Assembly: GCA_949051815.1 (NCBI GenBank)
Contig: CARQVR010000077.1
Location: 1-14,005, forward strand
Origin: an uncultured Lachnospiraceae bacterium
GTDB lineage: Bacteria > Bacillota > Clostridia > Lachnospirales > Lachnospiraceae
Direction of reading: 5' to 3'
Length of the DNA: 14,005 nt
Part shown: in pieces, positions 6,940 through 13,638 of the stretch
How the letters are laid out: every line of letters begins with the position of its first letter
How positions within the stretch are numbered: the stretch's first letter is position 1
Position numbers and translations under genes: made by a program
The notes under the pieces: generated by a model
Database searches by the model: none
The model's input: only the letters and a program-made list of their open reading frames with translations
Told to the model about the DNA's origin: nothing

Positions 6940-8151
6940 TTATAATCCGGAGAGCATTTCCCGCACACGGTCACGATAGGTATGGGCAGCGGCCACCTGA
7001 TCGTGGCCGTTTTTAGCGATAGCGATTCGCTCATCTTCGTGATTCAGATAGTAGTCTATTTTCTGGAGCAAGTCTTTTTCACTTTCATAATACTCGAAGT
7101 CTACCCCAGGGGTAAAGTTTTCGAGAAAATCTTCCTGATAATTGCTTAACAGAAAACCGCCGCTTCCCATGATATCGAAAGCGCGCAGCGGTATGCCGCT
7201 CTTGATGCTCCGCAGGGAAATATTCAGGTTAATGCGGCTTCTCTTAAATACCAGAGGCATTTCGGTGTAGTAGTCCGCGGTTCCGTGATTGCGCAGGTTT
7301 GGCAGGGAAAAGGCGGGATCCAGCGTAAACAGATCCAGTGTATACTCTCGCGTGATGGCGGTCAGCAGGCGAAGCCGTTCCAGCCCTGTCAGCTTGCGGT
7401 TGACGACATACTGCGCGTACAGGTACTCCCTTGTCTCCACGCCGTCCGGATTGGGATCCATAGGAAGTGCCTTGTATAACTCTGACATAATGGGAGACAA
7501 TGACTCCTGAATAAAGTTACAGCCCTGTACGTTCATCTGGGCATGCATCAGTCCTTCCAGATAGCCTCTGGCGTAGTCGGAGAGGTTTTCCATGCGGTCA
7601 TAAAAATTGTGGGACTCGGTGTAAAGAGAACCGACAAAGGAAACGTCGTACAGGTACGGGCAGTCCTGCGCCTGAGACAGGACATGTGCGCCCGGGCAGT
7701 CTGGTGGCGCGGCTGATCCGGAATCCGCCGGAAGCGGCTTCATGCAGTCCAGCCGGTCCGTATTTGCAGCCATGGGCAGATAGTGTACGGTTTTGATGCC
7801 CGCCCCGTTAAATTCCTGACAAAGCGCACGGTCAAAGACATAGATGGTATTGCAGGGGTTGATGGCCGTGTACGAATACAGCATGACGTAGGGACTGTCA
7901 TAGATCCATGAAATGTACGGCAGGTCCTCGCGCTTACATACATTGGAAACCAGCGGAAAATAATTAAAGGAAAAGACCGTGTCCGGGACTGTCTCGCGGA
8001 GTTTCTTCGTGAGAGCGGATTCGATTACGGCGTCGCTGCGGGCATCCTTGTTGGAGAAAGGAAAACAGACGACCTGATGGCCCTCTTTGGTGAAAGCGTC
8101 CTTCATGTCGGCGTTGCCGAAGCTCGCCCATTCAATAAACAGTATTTTCAT
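6940..8151 (-). CDS. CgeB-like glycosyltransferase (DUF3880 plus family 1-type C-terminal domain)
   Basis: This 403-residue predicted GT-B glycosyltransferase has an N-terminal domain starting MKILFIEWASFGNADM and containing PYISWIYDSPYVML (78-91), as in DUF3880 proteins. The middle carries YDVSFVGSLY (168-177). The C-terminal domain has the donor-binding stretch LRSIKSGIPLRAFDIMGSGG (313-332), then LLSNYQEDFLENF, typical of CgeB/Glyco_trans_1_2 proteins. These transferases sit in spore-surface, flagellar and capsule glycosylation loci. A low-complexity Pro/Ala/Ser/Cys-rich stretch (about 139-165) looks like a lineage-specific insert between the domains. GAGGAG lies six bases before the ATG and overlaps the edge of a hairpin repeat. 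It runs convergent to the acyltransferase with no clear terminator between. Acceptor unknown. Confidence 0.85.
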   Translation of the reverse strand: MKILFIEWASFGNADMKDAFTKEGHQVVCFPFSNKDARSDAVIESALTKKLRETVPDTVFSFNYFPLVSNVCKREDLPYISWIYDSPYVMLYSYTAINPCNTIYVFDRALCQEFNGAGIKTVHYLPMAANTDRLDCMKPLPADSGSAAPPDCPGAHVLSQAQDCPYLYDVSFVGSLYTESHNFYDRMENLSDYARGYLEGLMHAQMNVQGCNFIQESLSPIMSELYKALPMDPNPDGVETREYLYAQYVVNRKLTGLERLRLLTAITREYTLDLFTLDPAFSLPNLRNHGTADYYTEMPLVFKRSRINLNISLRSIKSGIPLRAFDIMGSGGFLLSNYQEDFLENFTPGVDFEYYESEKDLLQKIDYYLNHEDERIAIAKNGHDQVAAAHTYRDRVREMLSGL

Positions 8152-8160
8152 GGAGTTCTC

Positions 8161-8278
8161 CTCTGAATCGTCGCTGTCTGGCGACGGTTTTTTATTTTAT
8201 AGGAAATTGCGACAGTGTAAACCATTCAGGGAGAATGCGAAGCATTCTCTGAATCGTCGCTGTCTGGCGACGATTTTT
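8161..8278. repeat. Duplicated hairpin repeat in the cgeB-like leader
   Basis: A 26-bp sequence is repeated exactly at 8161-8186 and 8247-8272, 86 bp apart. Each copy contains CGTCGC, a TGTCTG loop and GCGACG, followed by one variable base and six T on the plus strand. Read on the plus strand each looks like an intrinsic terminator. On the minus strand both would lie in the 5' leader of the CgeB-like gene, with the T-runs on the wrong side for termination. Between them, at 8224-8252, ATTCAG, a GG bulge, AGAATGC, loop GAA, GCATTCT and CTGAAT form a 13-bp hairpin. With the rest of 8152-8488, which holds only two promoters, this explains the 337-base non-coding gap. Confidence 0.75.
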
Positions 8279-8311
8279 TAATCAGGAAACTGAGTTAAAT
8301 AATCTGTGTCG

Positions 8312-8320
8312 AGTATATCA
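8312..8320 (-). promoter_or_regulatory. Probable promoter of the CgeB-like gene
   Basis: On the minus strand TGATATACT is an extended -10 (TG, one base, TATACT). No convincing -35 is seen at 17 bp. A start here would give a leader of about 150 bases containing both hairpin repeats. Confidence 0.45.
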
Positions 8321-8407
8321 CAAATCACCGTAAATGCATACGAAATCCGGCGCGGGAGCGAATGGTAACGGCAGCTTTAAAAAAGTGAAAAACTGAAGAA
8401 AAATATG

Positions 8408-8436
8408 TTGCGATTTTTGGAAGATTATATTATGAT
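8408..8436 (+). promoter_or_regulatory. Promoter of the HTH/GHKL/DUF4325 gene
   Basis: TTGCGA (8408-8413), 17 bp, then TATGAT (8431-8436), in an AT-rich region 52 bases upstream of the ATG. It diverges from the CgeB-like promoter about 90 bp away. Confidence 0.6.
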
Positions 8437-8488
8437 AAATACAGAATATAGTTTGTAAAGAATAAAATAAGTTTTTCGGAGGGGGCAA

Positions 8489-9589
8489 ATGTCGTTCACG
8501 GAGCAGAAGAGAGCAGAAATAGAAAAATACATTCTTCGTAAAATAGCGGTTGACGATGAAAAGCTGATAGAAAAGACCATGGACAGTTTCGGCATTTCCA
8601 TAACTTCCGCGAAACGCTATCTGAAAAAGATGGCGGAAGAGGGAAACGTTATGAAACAGGCGGATCAGGCGTGCGGCTATGCGCTGTGTGAGGAGACGCT
8701 TGAAGAGTGCGTCAGGATTGGTGAAAGCGGACAACAGGAGGATGAGATCTACGACCGGCTGCTTCGGGAGAAACTGAGCGGCTGCGGGAAGAATGCGCAA
8801 CGGATCTGGCAGTATGTCTGCGTGGAGATGTTAAATAACGCGCTGGAGCACTCGAGAGGAACACAGATCCGGATGATTGTGAGAAGGAATGTCCTGTATA
8901 CCACTGTTTTGATATTGGATGACGGTGTGGGCGTATTCCGGACGCTGATGGACTATATGGCGGGACACGGCTGGAATGAGCCGGACGAGAAAGACGCGCT
9001 GGTGGAGCTGTATAAAGGAAAGATTACAAGCGCTGCCAGCGCCCATTCCGGGGAAGGTATCTTTTTTTCTTCAAAGGCGGTGGACACTTTTGCGATCTGG
9101 TCCGGAGGGAAAATGTACAAATGCTATGGCGGAAGAGAGCATACGGTATTGGAGAACCGGCTTCTGGCATACGCGTCGCGGTTTCAGAATATCGGCACGC
9201 TTGTCATGATGACGCTGGAAAACGAGACAGTGAGGGATTTAGCGGAGGTGTTTGATGTGTTTGCAGATGTGGACGAGGGATTGATCCGTACAAGAATACC
9301 GATCAGGGAAGCATGTATTTCGGGGGAGCCGGTGGCGCGCTCTCAGGCCAGAAGAATCTGCCGCCGCCTGGAGGAGTTTAAGGAGGTTATATTGGATTTT
9401 GACGGCGTGGAATTTATGGGGCAGGGGTTTGCGGACGAGATCTTCCGCGTGTTTGCGGCGGCGTGTCCGGGGGTTCTGCTATGTCCGGTACACATGGAAA
9501 AAGAGGTGCACCGCATGATACGGCATGTCGGCAGGGGGCAGCTTGCGGCAAATGTACTTCTGGAAGCGGACGGGATGGCCGGTGCCTGA
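8489..9589 (+). CDS. HTH-like / GHKL ATPase / STAS-like (DUF4325) regulatory protein
   Basis: This 366-residue soluble protein has three parts. Residues 1-65 look like a winged-helix DNA-binding segment (KLIEKTMDSFGISITSAKRY, then LKKMAEEGNV). Residues about 100-245 form a GHKL ATP-binding domain: N-box EMLNNALEHS (113-122), G1 DDGVG (144-148) and G2 HSGEG (186-190). Residues about 265-356 match the STAS-like DUF4325 pattern: ARSQARRI, then VILDFDGVEFMGQGFADEIF. In SpoIIAA-type STAS proteins a phosphorylated Ser sits in a D-S-S turn; here the place reads G-Q-G, so that Ser is absent. The chain therefore joins an RsbW/SpoIIAB-like ATPase to a STAS-like module, suggesting a self-contained ATP-dependent switch, possibly acting on DNA. 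No histidine-kinase phosphoacceptor box was seen. GGAGG lies six bases before the ATG. Targets are unknown; nothing ties it firmly to either neighbour. Confidence 0.8.
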   Translation: MSFTEQKRAEIEKYILRKIAVDDEKLIEKTMDSFGISITSAKRYLKKMAEEGNVMKQADQACGYALCEETLEECVRIGESGQQEDEIYDRLLREKLSGCGKNAQRIWQYVCVEMLNNALEHSRGTQIRMIVRRNVLYTTVLILDDGVGVFRTLMDYMAGHGWNEPDEKDALVELYKGKITSAASAHSGEGIFFSSKAVDTFAIWSGGKMYKCYGGREHTVLENRLLAYASRFQNIGTLVMMTLENETVRDLAEVFDVFADVDEGLIRTRIPIREACISGEPVARSQARRICRRLEEFKEVILDFDGVEFMGQGFADEIFRVFAAACPGVLLCPVHMEKEVHRMIRHVGRGQLAANVLLEADGMAGA

Positions 9590-9598
9590 AAATAATGG

Positions 9599-9627
9599 TT
9601 GACATGGGAAAAAATTGGGTGTATTAT
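9599..9627 (+). promoter_or_regulatory. Promoter of cysK
   Basis: TTGACA (9599-9604), exactly 17 bp, TATTAT (9622-9627). It begins nine bases after the stop of the upstream gene, with no terminator between. The expected transcript has a leader of about 130 bases. Confidence 0.8.
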
Positions 9628-9655
9628 CTATTCCATATTAATCATAGAGAAATAG
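9628..9655 (+). promoter_or_regulatory. Possible operator in the cysK promoter
   Basis: CTATTCC (9628-9634) and GAAATAG (9649-9655) form an inverted repeat with one mismatch and a 14-base centre. It lies directly downstream of the -10, over the expected transcription start, where a repressor would block. Cysteine-responsive repressors of the CymR type control cysK in other Firmicutes, but the sequence was not matched to a known consensus. The rest of the leader shows no recognisable T-box or SAM riboswitch core. Confidence 0.3.
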
Positions 9656-9766
9656 TATGAAATAAAACAAAGCAACCGGCCGCTATCATAAAGTCAAACC
9701 GGTGAAAAGCAGGAAAATGGCGAGAGGAATAGCGGGATGCGACGCGAAAAAGGGAGGATGAAGGAA

Positions 9767-10699
9767 ATGGCTGACGTGAAAAAGAGTGCATCAGAACTGA
9801 TCGGGCATACGCCGCTTATGGAGGTGGCCCGTTATGAGGAGAAAAACGGCATCACGGACGCGGTGATTCTTGTGAAGCTGGAATATCTCAATCCGGCGGG
9901 GTCGTCGAAGGACCGTATCGCCCTGCATATGATTGAGACGGCGGAGCGTGAGGGGAAGTTAAAACCCGGCGGCACCATCATTGAGCCGACCAGCGGCAAT
10001 ACGGGAATCGGGCTTGCGTCGGTGGCGGCGGCCAAGGGGTATCAGGTGGTTCTGACGCTGCCGGAAACGATGAGCGTGGAGCGCAGAAAGCTCTTGCAGG
10101 CATACGGCGCGAAGCTTGTGCTGACGGACGGCGCGCAGGGAATGAGGGGCGCCATAGACAAGGCGGAGGAACTGCAGGCGCAGACGCCCGGTTCCATTAT
10201 TCTCGGACAGTTTGATAATCCGGCCAATCCGGAGATCCATAAACTTACCACAGGACCGGAGATCTGGGAGGATACGGACGGAAAAGTGGATATATTCGTG
10301 GCGGGTGTGGGCACCGGCGGCACCATAACGGGCGTGGGCTCCTATTTAAAGGAAAAGAATCCGGCCGTGAAAGTGGTGGCTGTGGAGCCGGAGAGCAGCC
10401 CGATTCTCTCGGGCGGACAGCCCGGGGCGCATCAGATTCAGGGCATCGGCGCGGGATTCGTGCCGCAGACGCTGGACACGGGCGTTTACGACGAGATCAT
10501 AAAGGTTTCGGGCGAGGATGCCTTCGCAGCAGGCAGGGCGATTGCCATGCAGGAAGGCGTGCTGGTCGGTATTTCCTCGGGAGCGGCGCTCCATGCGGCT
10601 GCGGAGCTGGCGAAGCGGCCGGAGAATAAGGGGAAGGTGATCGTGGCGCTTTTGCCCGATTCGGGAGACAGGTATCTGTCCACGCCGATGTTTGCATAA
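9767..10699 (+). CDS. cysK: Cysteine synthase A (O-acetylserine sulfhydrylase)
   Basis: A PLP-dependent cytoplasmic enzyme that makes L-cysteine from O-acetylserine and sulfide. The 310-residue product has all family landmarks: NPAGSSKDR with the PLP lysine K48, the substrate loop PTSGNTG (74-80), the phosphate-binding GVGTGGT (180-186), GIGAGFVP (226-233) and PDSGDRYLST near the end. Length fits CysK (about 305-315) and there is no regulatory extension of the CBS type. In-frame ATGs also occur at 9737 and 9758. GGGAGG at 9752-9757 abuts 9758 but stands nine bases before 9767, which also gives the usual N-terminus MADVKKSASELIGHTPL, so 9767 was chosen. It has its own promoter and lies ahead of the metNIQ operon, consistent with a sulfur amino-acid cluster, but a mobile-like element and a second promoter separate the two. 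Confidence 0.95.
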   Translation: MADVKKSASELIGHTPLMEVARYEEKNGITDAVILVKLEYLNPAGSSKDRIALHMIETAEREGKLKPGGTIIEPTSGNTGIGLASVAAAKGYQVVLTLPETMSVERRKLLQAYGAKLVLTDGAQGMRGAIDKAEELQAQTPGSIILGQFDNPANPEIHKLTTGPEIWEDTDGKVDIFVAGVGTGGTITGVGSYLKEKNPAVKVVAVEPESSPILSGGQPGAHQIQGIGAGFVPQTLDTGVYDEIIKVSGEDAFAAGRAIAMQEGVLVGISSGAALHAAAELAKRPENKGKVIVALLPDSGDRYLSTPMFA

Positions 10700-10751
10700 A
10701 CAGTTCAGTCAGACCGAATGCGGGGGATAAATTATGCCTGCATGAATTTGG

Positions 10752-10906
10752 CGTTACAATTCACACCCACGCCGGATTTCGTACTGATTTACGATTATTC
10801 AGTGTGAATTGCAACGATGATGCACACAAAATGCCCCAAAACCGGCATTTTGGCGCTGGCTCCGACACCATGCAGCAAGTGCATGGTGCGGGAGTGAAAA
10901 GTAACG
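10752..10906. mobile_element. 155-bp MITE-like element with 6-bp target-site duplication
   Basis: The ends are CGTTACAATTCACAC (10752-10766) and GAGTGAAAAGTAACG (10892-10906). They are inverted repeats matching at 12 of 15 positions, with the outer six perfect. The element is bounded on both sides by ATTTGG (10746-10751 and 10907-10912), as expected of a target-site duplication. An internal inverted copy of the left end (GTGTGAATTGCAACG, 10802-10816) matches it at 14 of 15. Inside are two strong hairpins: 10827-10852 (9-bp stem CAAAATGCC/GGCATTTTG) and 10860-10894 (9-bp stem CACCATGCA/TGCATGGTG plus a CTCC/GGAG base). There is no coding potential. It ends 38 bases before the metN -35 box. With the metN promoter it accounts for the 307-base gap between cysK and metN. 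Confidence 0.7.
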
Positions 10907-10944
10907 ATTTGGCATACAAATGAAGAGCTGAGGGAACTGGATTC

Positions 10945-10973
10945 TTGACATTTTGCGGGATTCATACTATAGT
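10945..10973 (+). promoter_or_regulatory. Promoter of the metNIQ operon
   Basis: TTGACA (10945-10950), exactly 17 bp, TATAGT (10968-10973): nearly consensus. The start would fall near 10980, leaving a leader of only about 27 bases before metN. That is too short for a SAM riboswitch or T-box, the usual leader controls of methionine genes in Firmicutes. Confidence 0.85.
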
Positions 10974-11006
10974 GAGCAGGGATAAAATCGGGAGGAGAGT
11001 ACGGAA

Positions 11007-12038
11007 ATGATCGAGGTGCGGGATTTAAGCAAGACCTTTGAGACCGACGACGGAAAAGTCGAGGCTCTTCAACATATTACATTGTCCATAAAAGCGGGCG
11101 ATATCTATGGTATCATCGGTATGTCAGGGGCTGGTAAGAGCACGCTGGTGCGGTGTTTGAACTTCCTGGAGCGGCCCACATCGGGAACGGTGGAGATCGG
11201 CGGAAGGGATCTGGGCGCGATGACGGAAGAGCAGCTTCGGGGGGCACGCAGGGAAATCTCCATGATTTTCCAGCACTTCAACCTGCTGATGCAGAAGAAC
11301 GTGATTGACAATATCTGCTTTCCGCTTGTGATCGGGGGCATGAAGAAAAGGGACGCGAGGTGGCGTGCCATGGAGCTTCTGAATATTGTGGAGCTTGCGG
11401 ACAAGGCGATGGCCTATCCGTCGCAGCTTTCCGGCGGTCAGAAGCAGAGGGTGGCGATTGCCAGAGCGCTGGCGGCGAACCCTAAGATTCTGCTCTGTGA
11501 CGAGGCCACAAGCGCGCTGGATCCGCGCACGACGCAGTCCATTTTGCAGCTTTTGAAGGAAATCAATCAGAAATACGGTATTACAATCGTGATCATTACT
11601 CACGAAATGTCGGTGGTCCGGGAGATCTGTTCCCATGTGGCTATCATCGGTGAAGGACGTCTGGTGGAGCAGGGGCGCGTTTCGGATATATTCGCCCACC
11701 CGAAGACGGCGGAGGCGAAAGAACTGATCCTGAAGGGCAGCGGCACAGACCGCCGCACGCTGGAGAACCGGCAGAAGGAACTGATGAAAGGAAAATGCTG
11801 TGTCCGCATTGTGTTTTCAGTCAACTCCTCCTTTGAACCGGTGATTGCGAATATGGTATTAAAGTTCGGGCAGCCCATTAACATTTTGCGGGCAGATACG
11901 AAGAACGTGGAAGGAATTGCCAGAGGCGAAATGATTTTAAGCCTGCCGGATGACCGGAAGGTGCAGGAGGAAATGAAGGCTTATCTCGCGCAGAGAGGGC
12001 TGGCGGTGGAGGAGGTGAACGGCTATGTGGACGAGTGA
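11007..12038 (+). CDS. metN: Methionine ABC importer, ATP-binding subunit
   Basis: A 343-residue ATPase that powers uptake of D/L-methionine with MetI and MetQ at the inner face of the membrane. Visible motifs are Walker A GMSGAGKST (38-46), Q-loop Q89, signature LSGGQKQR (141-148), Walker B ILLCDEATSALD (161-172) and the H-loop His in ITHE (197-200). Residues about 265-340 form the C-terminal NIL/ACT-like domain that binds methionine and inhibits transport (trans-inhibition); its presence marks a true MetN rather than a general amino-acid ATPase. GGAGGAG stands about ten bases before the ATG. The 3' end overlaps metI by 14 bases, so the two are translationally coupled. Full length with no missing motif. 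Confidence 0.95.
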   Translation: MIEVRDLSKTFETDDGKVEALQHITLSIKAGDIYGIIGMSGAGKSTLVRCLNFLERPTSGTVEIGGRDLGAMTEEQLRGARREISMIFQHFNLLMQKNVIDNICFPLVIGGMKKRDARWRAMELLNIVELADKAMAYPSQLSGGQKQRVAIARALAANPKILLCDEATSALDPRTTQSILQLLKEINQKYGITIVIITHEMSVVREICSHVAIIGEGRLVEQGRVSDIFAHPKTAEAKELILKGSGTDRRTLENRQKELMKGKCCVRIVFSVNSSFEPVIANMVLKFGQPINILRADTKNVEGIARGEMILSLPDDRKVQEEMKAYLAQRGLAVEEVNGYVDE

Positions 12039-12684
12039 TCTGACAATTATGATGCTGGAGGGCGTGCGTGACACCCTGCTTATGACACTGTTGTCCACTT
12101 TCTTCGGCTATCTGCTGGGACTGCCGTGGGGGATTGTCCTTGCCGTGACGGATAAGACGGGAATCCGGCCAAACGCCGTGGTCTATAAAGCGCTTGATGT
12201 GCTGGCCAATATACTGCGCAGCGTTCCGTTTCTGATTCTGCTGATTCTGGTGATGCCCCTGACGAGGCTGATTGTGGGCAAGACAACAGGATCGGCGGCT
12301 ACCATCGTGCCGCTTACGATTGCGGCCGCGCCCTTTATCGGCCGCATGATCGAATCTTCCATCAAGGAAGTGGATCACGGTGTGGTGGAGGCGGCGCAGA
12401 GTATGGGCGCAGATACGCTTACAATCATATGGAAGGTGCTTCTGGTGGAGGCGAGGACGTCCATTTTAGTCGGTGTGACCATTGCCATCGGTACGATTCT
12501 TGGCTATTCCGCGATGGCGGGTGTGGTCGGCGGCGGGGGACTTGGCGATATCGCCATGCGCTATGGCTATTACCGCTATGAGACGCTTATTATGATTGTC
12601 TCTGTGGTGCTTCTGGTGGTGTTGGTGCAGATTTTCCAGACGCTGGGGATGCGGCTGTCTGTGAAGCTGGATAAGAGGAAGTGA
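12025..12684 (+). CDS. metI: Methionine ABC importer, permease subunit
   Basis: A 219-residue integral membrane protein with about five hydrophobic helices (roughly 16-40, 58-82, 88-108, 145-168, 188-208). The EAA coupling loop EAAQSMGADTLTIIWKVLL (122-140) docks on MetN. Length is typical of MetI (about 215-220). The start overlaps the end of metN; a GGAGG site inside metN lies about ten bases upstream. It forms the translocation path as a dimer, receiving methionine from MetQ. It is followed by a 67-base gap with a hairpin before metQ. Confidence 0.94.
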   Translation: MWTSDLTIMMLEGVRDTLLMTLLSTFFGYLLGLPWGIVLAVTDKTGIRPNAVVYKALDVLANILRSVPFLILLILVMPLTRLIVGKTTGSAATIVPLTIAAAPFIGRMIESSIKEVDHGVVEAAQSMGADTLTIIWKVLLVEARTSILVGVTIAIGTILGYSAMAGVVGGGGLGDIAMRYGYYRYETLIMIVSVVLLVVLVQIFQTLGMRLSVKLDKRK

Positions 12685-12685
12685 A

Positions 12686-12727
12686 ATAGGCGATGCGAAA
12701 CTCCGTGAGGCGTTTCGTAGCAGCTAT
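12686..12727 (+). other. Intercistronic hairpin between metI and metQ
   Basis: CGAAAC (12696-12701) pairs with GTTTCG (12712-12717), with two further C-G pairs inside. The outer bases ATAG (12686-12689) and CTAT (12724-12727) extend an imperfect stem. There is no T-run, so it is not a terminator. It lies just ahead of the metQ ribosome site and could stabilise the metQ part of the message, since binding proteins are usually needed in excess over the permease. Confidence 0.45.
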
Positions 12728-12751
12728 TATAGATATGAGGAGGAGAAAATT

Positions 12752-13567
12752 ATGAAAAAGAAAATTGTGGTAATGATTGTAACAGCAGTTTTGGCGCTTA
12801 GTGCGCTGACAGGCTGCGGTGGGAAGAAGGACGACGGCACGATCACCGTGGCGGCTTCTGCGACACCCCACGCGGAGATTCTGGAGCAGGTGAAGCCGAT
12901 ACTGGCGGATCAGGGCTACACGCTTGAGGTGACGGTATTCAACGACTATGTGCAGCCGAACCAGGTGGTGGAGGGCGGCGAGTTTGACGCCAACTATTTC
13001 CAGCACATCCCTTATCTGGATTCCTTTAACGAGGAGCAGGGGACGCACCTGATCAATGCGGGCGGCATCCACTACGAGCCGTTCGGTATTTATCCCGGCA
13101 CCAAGAGCGATCTTTCCGCCATTGTGGAGGGAGACGTGATTGCGGTTCCAAACGATACCACCAATGAGGCGAGAGCGCTTCTGCTTTTACAGGATAACGG
13201 CATCCTGACGTTAAAGGCAGGCGTGGGCCTGGAGGCGACTGTCCGCGATATCGAGGATAATCCTTACAATGTGGAGATTCAGGAGCTGGAGGCGGCGCAG
13301 GTGCCCCGTGTCAAGGACGAGGTGGCGTTTGTGGTCTTAAACGGCAACTACGCGATGGAGGCCGGTTTCTCCGTGGCAAAGGATGCGGTGGCTTACGAGC
13401 AGTCGGATTCCGAGGCGGCACAGACCTATGTGAATGTGATTGCGGTGAAGGAAGGCAGCGAGAACGACGCCAAAATCAAGGCGCTTGTGGAGGCGCTCAA
13501 GTCCGATGCGGTGAAAGAATATATCAATAATACATATGATGGCGGTGTGATACCGTTTACAGAGTAA
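12752..13567 (+). CDS. metQ: Methionine-binding lipoprotein of the ABC importer
   Basis: A 271-residue substrate-binding protein of the NlpA/MetQ family. A lipoprotein signal (MKKKIVVMIV onwards) ends in the lipobox LTGC with Cys22 as the lipid-modified residue, so it is anchored to the outside of the membrane. Family landmarks are ATPHAEIL (38-45), FNDYVQPN (63-70), NYFQHIPYLD (81-90) and PNDTTNEARALLLLQ (133-147). GAGGAGGAG lies about seven bases before the ATG. It is the last gene of metNIQ and is followed by a strong terminator. Given cysK upstream, related sulfur compounds could also be ligands, but the order and motifs are those of the methionine system. Confidence 0.94.
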   Translation: MKKKIVVMIVTAVLALSALTGCGGKKDDGTITVAASATPHAEILEQVKPILADQGYTLEVTVFNDYVQPNQVVEGGEFDANYFQHIPYLDSFNEEQGTHLINAGGIHYEPFGIYPGTKSDLSAIVEGDVIAVPNDTTNEARALLLLQDNGILTLKAGVGLEATVRDIEDNPYNVEIQELEAAQVPRVKDEVAFVVLNGNYAMEAGFSVAKDAVAYEQSDSEAAQTYVNVIAVKEGSENDAKIKALVEALKSDAVKEYINNTYDGGVIPFTE

Positions 13568-13575
13568 AAAACGCG

Positions 13576-13625
13576 AAAAGTACTTCTAAAGGGGTGCAGG
13601 ACGCCCCCCCTTTAGAAGTGCTTTT
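13576..13625. terminator. Strong bidirectional terminator after metQ
   Basis: AGTACTTCTAAAGGGG (13579-13594) pairs with CCCCTTTAGAAGTGCT (13607-13622): 16 bp with a single G-T pair. AAAA lies before it and TTTTT after. It serves metNIQ on the plus strand. On the minus strand it also gives TTTT after the stem, and so can end the small convergent gene at 13639. Confidence 0.92.
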
Positions 13626-13638
13626 TCTTCGCATTTGT

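Noticed and set aside
6926..6950. CCGGAT/ATCCGG hairpin between the convergent acyltransferase and CgeB-like genes as a terminator
   Set aside because: The stem is only six pairs with a 13-base loop, no T-run follows on either strand, and part of it is coding.
9737..9766. Longer cysK N-terminus from the ATG at 9737
   Set aside because: The only good ribosome site, GGGAGG at 9752-9757, is inside this extension and suits the ATG at 9767, which gives the normal family N-terminus.
9628..9766. T-box or SAM riboswitch in the cysK leader
   Set aside because: No T-box bulge sequence (GGTGG-type), no anti-terminator/terminator pair and no SAM riboswitch core were found; only short inverted repeats.
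11124..11699. 191-residue minus-strand ORF opposite metN, and a 166-residue one at 11878-12378 opposite metN/metI
   Set aside because: Both lie opposite clearly conserved ABC transporter genes, with compositions (His, Arg and Gln rich) typical of antisense reading of GC-rich DNA.
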